DNA of 64,000 bases from an uncultured Sulfolobales archaeon (lineage in GTDB: Archaea > Thermoproteota > Thermoprotei_A > Sulfolobales > NBVN01), in the NCBI GenBank assembly GCA_938073905.1, contig CALJEN010000009.1, forward strand, positions 62,001 to 126,000, written 5' to 3'. Made by a program: the position numbers and the translations under genes. Of this stretch, positions 43,708-50,927 are shown piece after piece. The notes below the pieces were generated by a model. It saw only the letters and a list, made by a program, of their open reading frames with translations, ran no database searches and had not been told where the DNA came from. The number at the start of each line of letters is the position of its first letter. Within the stretch, counting starts at the first letter, position 1.

Positions 43708-44781
43708 CTAGCCGGGGGGTCCGCTAGGCCTAGTGACGAACCACCTGCTCAACCCTGACTCGGGTCTTCTGAGTCCCTTGATAGCCTTGACGAGCCTCTC
43801 GAGGGCGCTGACGACCCTGTCCTCCGAGAACTCGTACTCTCCTATCAGCATCTCCTTGATCCTCTCGGTCTCGGGCTCTCTCCACTCCAGCACGTAGTCT
43901 CTAGTCACCGGGGGGTTCTTGAAGAGCTCCCTTATCGCCTCGGGTGGAACCGGGAACACGGCCCCCGGAAAGAGCCTCAGGACTCTCTCCAGGCTTCCGT
44001 GGGTCTTGACCAGCTGGTATGCCGTCTTGGGTCCGACGCCCCTAACCCCCTCCGGGTTGTAGTCCGTCCCGACGAGTATGGCTATGTCTATCAGCTGGTC
44101 CCTGGTTATCCCCAGGGACTTCAGGAGGGAGTCCAGCTCTACGACCTCGGGCTTTATCTCGACGTAGACCTCCTTCTTCGGGAGCTTCCTCCTGCCGCTG
44201 ATCGTGAGGTTCCTGACGAGCCTCGGAGACCCGAAGAGGAGGGAGTCGTAGTCCTGGGACGCGACGGCCCAGGCATCTCCGCGGGCAGCCATGAAGGCCG
44301 CCTGGGCCTCCCCCTCCGACGGTGCCTGGACCCAGGGCACCCCCATGGCCTTCAGGAGCTCCTTGGAGGCCTCCACCATGTCGCTCGTGAGGTGGGCCGA
44401 CATCTGCGCGTACCTTCTAGCCGCCTCGAGGTCTCCGGCGGAGACGGCCTCCTCGTATCTCCTCCTGGCCTCCTCCCTAACGCTCATCCTCTCCATGAGC
44501 TCTCTAGCCTTGAGCTCCGGAGGCTTCCCGTCGAACACGTACACGGGCTTCACTCCCGCCTCCAGGAGGTTTATCGTCCTGTAGAAGAGGCCGCTCAGGT
44601 GGCTCGTCACCCGCCCCCTGCTGTCCATGAGGGGGGTGCCGTCCGGCTGCCTGATCGCTGCCAGGAACTGGTAGAGAGCGTTGTAGGAGTCTACGGCGAC
44701 GACCTTTCCCCTGAGCTCCCTCAGGTCGCTCACGGTTTTGACGCACTCTCCAGGGATGATGTCGCGTATGTTTACGCCCAA
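43708..44781 (-). CDS. fen: Flap endonuclease 1
   Basis: It removes RNA primers and 5' flaps during replication and repair. The 357-residue protein has the N and I nuclease regions with metal-binding acids (VVAVDSYNALYQFL, VYVFDGKPPELK, APSEGEAQAAFMAARGDAWAVASQDYDSLLFG, LVGTDYNPEGVRGVGPKTA) and a helix-hairpin-helix. The C-terminal GLSRWFVT resembles a PCNA-interacting box. The TTG start lies behind a TATA box (GCTTAAATATC, minus strand, near 44808-44820). Confidence 0.96.
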   Translation of the reverse strand: MGVNIRDIIPGECVKTVSDLRELRGKVVAVDSYNALYQFLAAIRQPDGTPLMDSRGRVTSHLSGLFYRTINLLEAGVKPVYVFDGKPPELKARELMERMSVREEARRRYEEAVSAGDLEAARRYAQMSAHLTSDMVEASKELLKAMGVPWVQAPSEGEAQAAFMAARGDAWAVASQDYDSLLFGSPRLVRNLTISGRRKLPKKEVYVEIKPEVVELDSLLKSLGITRDQLIDIAILVGTDYNPEGVRGVGPKTAYQLVKTHGSLERVLRLFPGAVFPVPPEAIRELFKNPPVTRDYVLEWREPETERIKEMLIGEYEFSEDRVVSALERLVKAIKGLRRPESGLSRWFVTRPSGPPG

Positions 44782-44892
44782 GCCCGCACCGTCAAGCTAG
44801 GAGTCCTACGAAGATATTTAAGCGGTTAGTGAGAGCGCCGGAAGCTGCTGGCGATTTAACCTGGCCGGCGGACTTCACGCCGGGTGCGGAGG

Positions 44893-45045
44893 GTGGGAGG
44901 CTGGATCGTCAGGTGCAGGTCTTGCGGACTGGAGAGGGTGCTCAAGGTCGGTTACCACCTGGGCGGCCTCAAGCAGCTCTACCACTGGTGCCCCAACTGC
45001 AGGAGGAATACGTTCCACGAGATAGTGAAGAGAGTAGCCCCGTAG
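44893..45045 (+). CDS. Small zinc-ribbon protein (50 residues)
   Basis: A short GTG-started frame encodes 50 residues with two CxxC pairs: RCRSCGLER near residues 7-15 and WCPNCRRNT near 32-40, separated by 21 residues including HLGGLKQLYH. This is a rubredoxin-like or ribosomal-type zinc ribbon. Coding bias is good, and longer overlapping frames in the other phase lack any recognisable feature. An AT-rich GCGATTTAACC lies about 40 bases upstream. The function is unknown. Confidence 0.75.
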   Translation: MGGWIVRCRSCGLERVLKVGYHLGGLKQLYHWCPNCRRNTFHEIVKRVAP

Positions 45046-45183
45046 GGATCTCGCGGCTCCCACGGGAGAGCGGGGGCGGTGGCCGAGGTCCAAAGCCCCG
45101 CATCCTTGGCCGCTAGACGACCCGGCTGCCGGATAGGGCTGTGAGGTCCGAGGTAAATAAGCATTCCACGACTTGAGGCGCGA

Positions 45184-45270
45184 AACCCCTCCGTGCGCGA
45201 GTAGCCCGAGCGTTCTCCGCTCCCCGCTCGAAGGTCGGCAGCCCACGGGCTGGCGAAGCTCAAGGGGGTT
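45184..45270 (+). ncRNA. Structured intergenic RNA candidate (three helices)
   Basis: A TATA box (GTAAATAAG, 45153-45161) predicts a plus-strand start at about 45183. From there three helices form a closed junction: AACCCC 45184-45189 with GGGGTT 45265-45270; CGAGCG 45207-45212 with CGCTCG 45225-45230; and CAGCC 45239-45243 with GGCTG 45248-45252 closing a CACG loop. No convincing frame covers it. It could be a free small RNA or the leader of the next gene. The high GC content makes chance pairing possible. Confidence 0.4.
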
Positions 45271-45314
45271 GGCGGCTTCTGAAGCCCCGAGCGGGCCGAT
45301 GCTGTTGAGAGGAG

Positions 45315-45620
45315 GTGGAATGTTCGGGAGCCCGAAATAAAATGTCCAATAAAATGTTCTGCGGCGAAGACTGCGAGGGAGCGGAAGTGAGGTTGGAGCC
45401 GAGGAGGGTGGATAAGGTCATAAGGGAGGTGGAGGCCCTGTTAATGGACCTGGAGGCGCTGAGGGACGACCTGAGGTCGGCCATAGCGGAAAGTAGAGTA
45501 TCGAGAGACGAGGAGGAACTCAAAGCCTTGGAAAGCCTCTCGGTCAGTCTAGGGAGAGCGTACGATGCTCTGAGGGCTCTCTATACGCAGCTGAGCCTGT
45601 TGAGGATGAAGTACTCCTAG
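45315..45620 (+). CDS. Uncharacterised small coiled-coil protein
   Basis: The frame encodes up to 101 residues. The conserved-looking part runs from VRLEPRRVDKVIREVEALL onward and is almost all helix with Leu/Glu/Arg heptads, ending in RALYTQLSLLRMKYS. The start is uncertain: GTG 45315, ATG 45342, ATG 45354 or GTG 45387. A TATA-like GAAATAAAA at 45334-45342 would favour one of the later two. I do not recognise a family. Confidence 0.6.
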   Translation: MECSGARNKMSNKMFCGEDCEGAEVRLEPRRVDKVIREVEALLMDLEALRDDLRSAIAESRVSRDEEELKALESLSVSLGRAYDALRALYTQLSLLRMKYS

Positions 45621-45752
45621 CCGCAAGGTCGCAACCTCGGGAACCCCCGGGGTTCGGAAGGCGATACCACCCCCCGGTCACCGGGTTTTTAGACTGGAGC
45701 CCGAGGGCTCTCGGAGCAGCGGACTGCCGCGTTGTACGGGTTCTAGCGAGGG

Positions 45753-45773
45753 GATCCGCGTCCTAGGCGGATC
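45753..45773. repeat. Perfect 7-bp inverted repeat upstream of a small membrane-protein gene
   Basis: GATCCGC (45753-45759) and GCGGATC (45767-45773) flank seven bases, directly before a TATA-like CCTTTATAG at 45777-45785. The position suggests an operator or the end of an upstream transcript. Confidence 0.45.
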
Positions 45774-45841
45774 AAGCCTTTATAGCTGCTCCCAAAAGCC
45801 TCTCGCGGTGCCCGATCCTGGACTGCGCCTACTCTAAGGCC

Positions 45842-46093
45842 TTGGTGGGAGCGGTCGTCGGGGTCGCTCTGGGAGCGGTCTCGCTGGTGGCCACGTACCA
45901 GTCCTCGGACGTTCTCCACTACATCACCGCTGTCGCGTACCTCGCCTCCCCCTTCTTCGCGCATCTGCCAGCCTCCAGGTTGTCGGGCACGAAGTGTTCC
46001 ATCAAGGAGGGGGTGTTTCTCTACCTCGCCGTCGCGTTCATAGTCTGGATAGCGGCGTTTAACGTGGTGTACGCCGCGCTCAGCAAGCCTTAG
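45842..46093 (+). CDS. Small membrane protein (83 residues), uncharacterised
   Basis: Two or three hydrophobic segments (VGAVVGVALGAVSLVATY near residues 2-19, HYITAVAYLASPFFAHLP, and FLYLAVAFIVWIAAFNVVYAAL near 58-79) fill most of the protein. I see no motif. The start is the TTG at 45842 or the GTG at 45845. The frame runs further upstream without a normal start, so the N-terminus is uncertain. The TATA-like box at 45777-45785 is about 60 bases before. Confidence 0.6.
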   Translation: MVGAVVGVALGAVSLVATYQSSDVLHYITAVAYLASPFFAHLPASRLSGTKCSIKEGVFLYLAVAFIVWIAAFNVVYAALSKP

Positions 46094-46280
46094 GGACTCT
46101 CTCAGGTCTTCGAGGCGGGCGCCTGACAGCGAGCTGCCCGGGGACGCTACGGAGCGAGTCCACTCGGAGCACCGTTCCGCGGAGCGCCGCCGGTATGCCC
46201 GATATGTGGCGAAGTGGGCGGGTCGAGCGGGTGCCCGGAGGGGTGCTTTACCGTTGCTCCCGAGGTCCGCCGGGGCGGAG

Positions 46281-46308
46281 CGCGTAGCTACCGCTCGGCA
46301 GCTACGCG
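46281..46308. repeat. Perfect 9-bp hairpin in a gene-free gap
   Basis: CGCGTAGCT (46281-46289) pairs with AGCTACGCG (46300-46308) around a ten-base loop. It lies shortly before the TATA-like AAAAGCATAAG of the methyltransferase gene. The rest of the gap 46094-46365 shows no gene. Confidence 0.5.
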
Positions 46309-46365
46309 ACGACGGTGGGAAAAGCATAAGAGGGATGGGCGCTCGGGGTTTACGGAGCATCCGCG

Positions 46366-46947
46366 GTGCGTGAGAAAGCTCGTTCGAGCTCCTCAGCTCT
46401 CGAGGGCTCCTCTCGGAAGTACGACGCGATAGAGTACTACGACACTATAGTCGAGTCCTATGAGGAGCTCTACGGCAGCGAGCAGCTGGCCAAGTACGCG
46501 GCGGCCGTCCGCGTCAGGCCCGGGGGGAGGGTCCTCGACGTAGGCTGCGGCATCGGCCTCCTCTACGACTACATAGACGAGCGTCTCGGCGTGAAGCCCG
46601 AGATCTACGTCGGGCTAGACGTGAGCTCGGAGTCCCTGAGGAAGCTGAGGCTCAGGCACGGCGCCTCCGGGATCGTCGAGGCGGTGGCCGCCGACTCGGA
46701 GCACCCTCCCCTGAGGGAGAGGCCGGGGTTCACCCACCTCTACGCGTTCACCCTCTACGCCTGCGATTATGGAGACCCCGGACCACTCCTAGAGAGAGTA
46801 GGCGCCGACTCTCTGGAGGAGGCGGTGGTCACAATCATGTGCACCGAGGGAGAGGCCGGCTGTCCCAGCGGCTTCGAGAACTTCGGGCGCGTCGGCAGAC
46901 TGGAGGTGCTGTGCGTGCGCAGAAGGAGTGCCGCCGGGGGGATTTGA
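46366..46947 (+). CDS. Class I SAM-dependent methyltransferase
   Basis: A 193-residue methyltransferase. Motif I is VLDVGCGIGLLYDYI near residues 51-65, an acidic residue follows in VGLDVSSESL, and VEAVAADSEHPPLRE near 104 fits motif II/III. The substrate is unknown. The GTG start follows a TATA-like GCATAAGAG near 46324-46332. The last residues (RRSAAGGI) are encoded within the 3' part of the opposite-strand tRNA-Phe gene, a 19-base overlap, which suggests the C-terminus was formed by running into the tRNA. Confidence 0.85.
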   Translation: MREKARSSSSALEGSSRKYDAIEYYDTIVESYEELYGSEQLAKYAAAVRVRPGGRVLDVGCGIGLLYDYIDERLGVKPEIYVGLDVSSESLRKLRLRHGASGIVEAVAADSEHPPLRERPGFTHLYAFTLYACDYGDPGPLLERVGADSLEEAVVTIMCTEGEAGCPSGFENFGRVGRLEVLCVRRRSAAGGI

Positions 46948-47012
46948 ACCCCCGACACCCCGGTCTCCGGGAACCTTCAGCCGGGCGCTCTCCCGGGCTG
47001 AGCTACGGCGGC
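46929..47012 (-). tRNA. tRNA-Phe (GAA) with a short intron
   Basis: On the minus strand the acceptor stem GCCGCCG pairs with CGGCGGC, the D arm reads GCTCAGCCCGGGAGAGC and the T arm GGGGG-TTCAAAT-CCCCC. The anticodon stem CCCGG/CCGGG encloses 17 bases beginning CTGAAG, so the anticodon is GAA and about ten extra bases (GTTCCCGGAG) form an intron after position 37. The discriminator is A; CCA is not encoded. A TATA box, GTTTATAAGC on the minus strand, lies at 47041-47050. Mature length without the intron is 74. Confidence 0.93.
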
Positions 47013-47040
47013 AGGTGCTCGTCTGTGCACTCGCAGGGAG

Positions 47041-47050
47041 GCTTATAAAC
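47041..47050 (-). promoter_or_regulatory. TATA box of tRNA-Phe
   Basis: GTTTATAAGC on the minus strand is centred about 33 bases before the first base of the tRNA. Confidence 0.6.
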
Positions 47051-47198
47051 TATGTCCAGGAGAGCAGCCGTCGAGTAGTCGCACTTCGCAAATATCCACT
47101 GGAAAAGGCGCTCGTCCTAGGTTTTCCCGCGTTCGTCGCAGTCTAGAGAATATAAGAGACGACCGTCTAGGAGTAGCAGTACAGACCAGGGTAGTGCG

Positions 47199-48350
47199 GT
47201 GGCGGGTAAGCGGGGAAAGCGGGGGGAGTTCGCAGGGAACGCCGCGAGGCTCGGGCATGAGGGCTGGAGGAGGTTCTTCGAGTCCCACGTCGCCCAGGTG
47301 GCGGCTAGGGCCTCCAGGTTTCTGAGGCTTGTAGAGAGGCTCAGGAGCTCTCCCGAGTCTCCGGAGGCGGTGAAGATCGTCATGGGCGTCATCGGGAGGG
47401 ACACCGTCGGGCGCAGTAAGGAGATCCGGGAAGCCTTCAGGAAGCTCATGGGTGTAGAGTGCCTGGGGTGCGGCGAGGCGGTGGAGATGGTGTCCAGAGG
47501 GGTGCCCCTCGAGCGCGCTATCGGCTCCGCGAGGCTGTCCTTCAGGAGGTCGGAGTGGCTGGACTCGCTGACGCTTCTCGAGAGACTCGCTCACGAGTCC
47601 CTCAGGAACACCGGCATGCTCGAAACGAGCGAGGACGTCCTGAGGAGCTTCTCGGAGAGGGATTACGCGACCCTCGTAGGCGACCCGCTCAAGGTGTTCG
47701 GGATGCTCAGGGGTCTCTACGCTTCCCTGCGCTGGGTCCTGCCTCTCTACAGTCCCCACGCTTTTCTCGTCCAGGCCCTCAGGGGGGTCCCCAGGTTCGC
47801 CATCGACAAGCTCGGCTGGAGGAGCCACGTGGAGGTGGCGGGGAGGTTCGGCCTAGCGCTGGAGGAGAAGCTCCCCTGCGCCGACCCGGACTACTCGGTG
47901 GTCTCGCACGCTCCCGGGTCTACCGGCGACATGGTCTCCTCCATGGTAGACCTGGCCTATAGGCTCCACGAGATTGCTCTGCGCAGCAGCCCGAGGAGGC
48001 TGAGGGTCGCCGACGAGAGGAGGAAGTACCTGAACGAGGCCCTGCTCGCCGTCGCGCCGCTGGCAGAGATGCTCGGCGCCGGAAGGGAGCTCGACGCGGT
48101 GTCTAGAACCCTGCTGAACGAGGGACGCGTAGCCGGGAGGTACCTCGGCTATAGGCTGGTCGAGGTGAGGATCAAGACTCAGAAGCCTGCCAGGTACGTA
48201 ACCGTCGGGAGAGCGAGGATGGGGGTTGAGCTGTTCATGAGGGGTGTGGCTCCCTACCTAGTCCTCGGGCTCGGGAGGATGGGGGGCTTCGAAGAGAGGG
48301 GCGGGGTGGAAGTTATTTTCAACCTATCGGTCTATGCGGGGGTCGGGTAG
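47199..48350 (+). CDS. Unrecognised 383-residue protein, partner of a Cas4-like nuclease
   Basis: I do not recognise this family. The N-terminus is basic (AGKRGKRGEFAGNAARLGHEGWRR). The first 250 residues look mostly helical, with GVECLGCGEAVEMVSRGVPLERAI near residues 85-108 holding a CxxC pair. The C-terminus turns beta-rich (YRLVEVRIKTQKPARYVTVGRARMGVELFMRG). It starts at a GTG behind a TATA box (GAATATAAGAG near 47146-47156) and ends two bases before the Cas4-like gene, so both are on one message. A nucleic-acid role is suggested only by this pairing. Confidence 0.75.
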   Translation: MAGKRGKRGEFAGNAARLGHEGWRRFFESHVAQVAARASRFLRLVERLRSSPESPEAVKIVMGVIGRDTVGRSKEIREAFRKLMGVECLGCGEAVEMVSRGVPLERAIGSARLSFRRSEWLDSLTLLERLAHESLRNTGMLETSEDVLRSFSERDYATLVGDPLKVFGMLRGLYASLRWVLPLYSPHAFLVQALRGVPRFAIDKLGWRSHVEVAGRFGLALEEKLPCADPDYSVVSHAPGSTGDMVSSMVDLAYRLHEIALRSSPRRLRVADERRKYLNEALLAVAPLAEMLGAGRELDAVSRTLLNEGRVAGRYLGYRLVEVRIKTQKPARYVTVGRARMGVELFMRGVAPYLVLGLGRMGGFEERGGVEVIFNLSVYAGVG

Positions 48351-48352
48351 GG

Positions 48353-48988
48353 GTGGCGTCCTCGGTTCGCGGCCCGCCAGACCTCGTCAGCCTCATCTAC
48401 TCCTACGCCAAGGCCGAGAGGGAGAAGCACAAGAGGGAGAAGGGAGTCGCGTGGGTCACAGACCTCGTCAGGTGCCCTCTGAAGAGGCTCTACGAGGAGC
48501 TCTACCCCGAGCTCTCCCTGCAGGAGATGTTCAAGCCCAGTCTGGTAACCGGGACGCTGGTCCACCTCGGCCTCGAGGGCATCTTGAAGAAGATGGCCCA
48601 GGAGTTCGAGGTCGAGGTCGAGACCGAGTGGTCTAAGGACGTGATGCTCGGCGACGGGTCGACGGCTACGGTCAAGGGTAGGCTCGACGTGCTCCTCAGC
48701 AGGGGACACGAGAGGATAGCCGTCGAGATAAAGAGCTCGCGCTCTGACAGGGGCATACCGCAGAGGCACCACGTAGACCAGGCCAGGGCCTACAACTGGC
48801 TGGCCGACCTCAGCGGAACCCTGCTGCTCTACGTAACTCCGAGGAGGATCGCGCAGTTCTACGTCGAGGATAGAATGGACTCCACCGAGGTGGTCGAGAG
48901 GATAACCTCTAGGAGAGCCCCTAGGTACGGCTGGGAGTGCGCCTACTGCGCGTACTCCGTACTATGTCCGAGCAAGGTCGAGGTATAG
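48353..48988 (+). CDS. Stand-alone Cas4-like exonuclease (PD-(D/E)XK, 4Fe-4S)
   Basis: The 211-residue protein has the Cas4/RecB-nuclease layout. A first cluster cysteine lies in VRCPLKRLYEELYP near residue 41, then a His in GTLVHLGLEG. Nuclease motifs GRLDVLL near 105 and AVEIKSS near 121 follow, with a QARAYNWL motif, and the last three cysteines are in ECAYCAYSVLCPSK near 195-205. Cas4 trims DNA ends during spacer capture, but no other cas gene or repeat array is in the window, so this is a solo Cas4-like nuclease with an unknown partner upstream. GTG start. Confidence 0.88.
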   Translation: MASSVRGPPDLVSLIYSYAKAEREKHKREKGVAWVTDLVRCPLKRLYEELYPELSLQEMFKPSLVTGTLVHLGLEGILKKMAQEFEVEVETEWSKDVMLGDGSTATVKGRLDVLLSRGHERIAVEIKSSRSDRGIPQRHHVDQARAYNWLADLSGTLLLYVTPRRIAQFYVEDRMDSTEVVERITSRRAPRYGWECAYCAYSVLCPSKVEV

Positions 48989-49054
48989 ACCGTTCTCGGC
49001 GCACCTCTGGCCTAGGAGTTGGTAGCTTAAAAGCTCTCGAGAAAACCAAAACAG

Positions 49055-49537
49055 GTGCTTGAAGTGTCCCAGAAAGCCGAGAAGAGCGTTTCCAAGGAGT
49101 TGAAGATACTGACGAGACCCGTCGTCACGATCGATGCTGCGATAAGGGATGACAAAAAGATGAGCATCCTGGCGGTTGTCAACGGCCTGAACGAGGTCAG
49201 CGAGAGGGGCCTCGTCAGCTGCCTCTACATTCTGAAAACCGAGAAGGGGAAGGACGTGGGGTACCCGTTCCAAGTGGTCGGCAAGGTGGTGAACAGCAGG
49301 GAGCTGCTCGAGGACGTGAGGATCCTCCTCTACCTGGGCCTCCTAGAGGTCACCGGGGGGAGGAAGCTGCGCCTCACGTCGATGGGCAAGGAGGTTCTGG
49401 AGAAGCTGGGCTCGGAGTGGGGGGAGAAGCTGGAGGAGCTCTCGAAGGCCGTCGAGGAGGTGAAGCAGAGGGTCCTCTCCGAGGAGAGCCTGTTCAGCAT
49501 GATGTCCTCCGCGGAGAGGAGGCGTAGGCGCAGGTAG
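49055..49537 (+). CDS. Winged-helix DNA-binding protein
   Basis: A 160-residue protein whose middle (about residues 25-115) reads as a winged helix: SILAVVNGLNEVSERGLVSCLYILKTEKGK, then ELLEDVRILLYLGLLEVTGGRKLRLTSMGKEVLEKL. A coiled helical tail (EELSKAVEEVKQRVLSEE) and a run of arginines end it. GTG start; a TATA box GCTTAAAAGC at about 49025-49034 predicts a leaderless message. It follows the Cas4-like gene on the same strand but has its own promoter. Confidence 0.8.
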   Translation: MLEVSQKAEKSVSKELKILTRPVVTIDAAIRDDKKMSILAVVNGLNEVSERGLVSCLYILKTEKGKDVGYPFQVVGKVVNSRELLEDVRILLYLGLLEVTGGRKLRLTSMGKEVLEKLGSEWGEKLEELSKAVEEVKQRVLSEESLFSMMSSAERRRRRR

Positions 49538-49592
49538 CGGTATGAAGGATATTTAAGTTTGCTGCGATAAAGCGTGTCCAGGTGATGCTGAG

Positions 49593-49898
49593 GTGGTGAA
49601 GGCGTCTCAGGGGCTAAGGCACAGGACCAGGAGGCTCTTCAGGAAGAGCGTCAGGGAGAGGGGCGCGATACCCAGGCTGAGCCTGGTCATGCACGAGTAC
49701 AAGGTGGGGGACAAGGTCCACATAGTGCCGAACCCCGCGGTTCACGACGCGCTCCCCCACAGGAGGTTCGTGGGCAAGACCGGGACGGTGATAGGGAGGA
49801 GGGGCAGGGCTTACCTAGTGGAGGTGCTCCTGGGGGAGAAGAGGAAGGTGCTGATAACGGTTCCCGAGCACCTGAGACCCGCTCAGGGAAGCGGCTAG
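49593..49898 (+). CDS. rpl21e: 50S ribosomal protein eL21 (L21e)
   Basis: The 101-residue protein matches eL21: VKASQGLRHRTRRLFRKSVRERG at the N-terminus, YKVGDKVHIVPNPAVHDALPHRRFVGKTGTV in the middle and EKRKVLITVPEHLRP at the end. The GTG start lies next to a second in-frame GTG; a TATA-like ATATTTAAG lies near 49549-49557. It heads the conserved archaeal unit eL21-Rpb4-DUF655. Confidence 0.96.
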   Translation: MVKASQGLRHRTRRLFRKSVRERGAIPRLSLVMHEYKVGDKVHIVPNPAVHDALPHRRFVGKTGTVIGRRGRAYLVEVLLGEKRKVLITVPEHLRPAQGSG

Positions 49899-49909
49899 AG
49901 GAGGAGGCT

Positions 49910-50236
49910 ATGAAGATTCTCGAGGTAAAGAACATACCTCTAGCCCTAGTGCTCAAGAAGCTTTCGGAGTGCGAGAAGAAGGGGCTCGTAGTGAAGGGAC
50001 TGGCCAGGAGGACTATGGAGCTAGCGGAGGCCCTGAAGAAGTGCGACGACCCGGAGGCCCTCTACGAGGAGCTCGTGAAGCTGGGGCTCAGCGACCTGAC
50101 GGCGTCGATGGTCGTGGACATAGCACCGAGGGATCGCGACGAGGTGAGGATGCTGCTGAGCTTCGAGCCCAAGGACGTGAGCGACGAGGTGGTCTCCAGG
50201 ATAATCGACCTGGTGTCCAGCCACTGCCGCAGGTAG
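49910..50236 (+). CDS. rpoF: DNA-directed RNA polymerase subunit Rpb4 (RpoF)
   Basis: The 108-residue protein has the Rpb4 pattern: ILEVKNIPLALVLKKLSE at the start, a helical middle and an HRDC-like C-terminus (GLSDLTASMVVDIAPRDRDEVRMLLSFE). With Rpo7 it forms the polymerase stalk that binds initiation factors and nascent RNA. The position 12 bases after eL21 and 13 before DUF655 is the classic archaeal arrangement. ATG start with GAGGAGG before it. Confidence 0.95.
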   Translation: MKILEVKNIPLALVLKKLSECEKKGLVVKGLARRTMELAEALKKCDDPEALYEELVKLGLSDLTASMVVDIAPRDRDEVRMLLSFEPKDVSDEVVSRIIDLVSSHCRR

Positions 50237-50248
50237 CCAAGTGATACC

Positions 50249-50908
50249 ATGGGCTTTCGAGCGAAGGACTACTGGCTCAGGCTCGTCAGCAGAGAGGAGT
50301 ACGCGATAGTCCTAGACTTCATGCCCAGAGGCAACCCTACAGACCCTCACCACCAGTCTCACAGAGAGCGCCCCATAGCCCAGGGGGTTGGCTGCTCCTA
50401 CTTCACGCTAATCGAGTTCCACCCGAGGCCGGGGGTCAGCCTCTCCATCGACGAGAGGGTCTACATAGGCTTCTCGAGGCGCGAGCTCAGGGACAAGGTG
50501 GCCTTCGTGTGGGGAGAGCCGGTGAGCTACGACGACCTGACAGCCATAGCCAAGTCCAACCTGCCCTCCGCCGTCCAGAAGCTCGTCACGGAGCTGGAGC
50601 CGGCGTTCACGAAGTTCTTCAACACCGCTCCGCCGCTGACCATAAAGCTCCACACACTCGAGCTGATACCGGGGGTTGGCAAGAAGACTCTCTGGACAAT
50701 GCTCGAGGAGAGGGCCCGCGAGGAGTTCAAGGACTACAACGACGTGAGGAACAGGGTCAAGGGATTCGACCCGGTGAGGGCACTGACCGAGAGGGTTATG
50801 AGCGAGCTCAGGGGTGCCGAGAGGTACTACCTCTTCGTCCACCCCCCTAAGGGGGCCGCCACGGCCGTCTACCTGGACTACCTAAGCAAGCTCTACGGCA
50901 CGGGATAG
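50249..50908 (+). CDS. DUF655 protein (OB fold plus helix-hairpin-helix)
   Basis: This 219-residue archaeal protein is conserved next to Rpb4. DYWLRLVSREEYAIVLDFMPRG opens an OB-like domain, and a helix-hairpin-helix follows near residues 133-160 (HTLELIPGVGKKTLWTMLEERAREEF). A nucleic-acid-binding role in transcription or rRNA processing is likely but unproven. ATG start, 13 bases after rpoF. Confidence 0.92.
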   Translation: MGFRAKDYWLRLVSREEYAIVLDFMPRGNPTDPHHQSHRERPIAQGVGCSYFTLIEFHPRPGVSLSIDERVYIGFSRRELRDKVAFVWGEPVSYDDLTAIAKSNLPSAVQKLVTELEPAFTKFFNTAPPLTIKLHTLELIPGVGKKTLWTMLEERAREEFKDYNDVRNRVKGFDPVRALTERVMSELRGAERYYLFVHPPKGAATAVYLDYLSKLYGTG

Positions 50909-50927
50909 CCGGGGGCGCCGATCGGGC

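Noticed and set aside
44829-45116. 95-codon frame overlapping the zinc-ribbon gene
   Set aside because: The frame shifted by one phase shows the two CxxC pairs; this one has low-complexity Gly/Arg/Pro content.
45743-46360. 205-codon minus-strand frame
   Set aside because: It covers two hairpins and the opposite strand of the small membrane protein; composition is Arg/Ser/Pro-rich with no domain.
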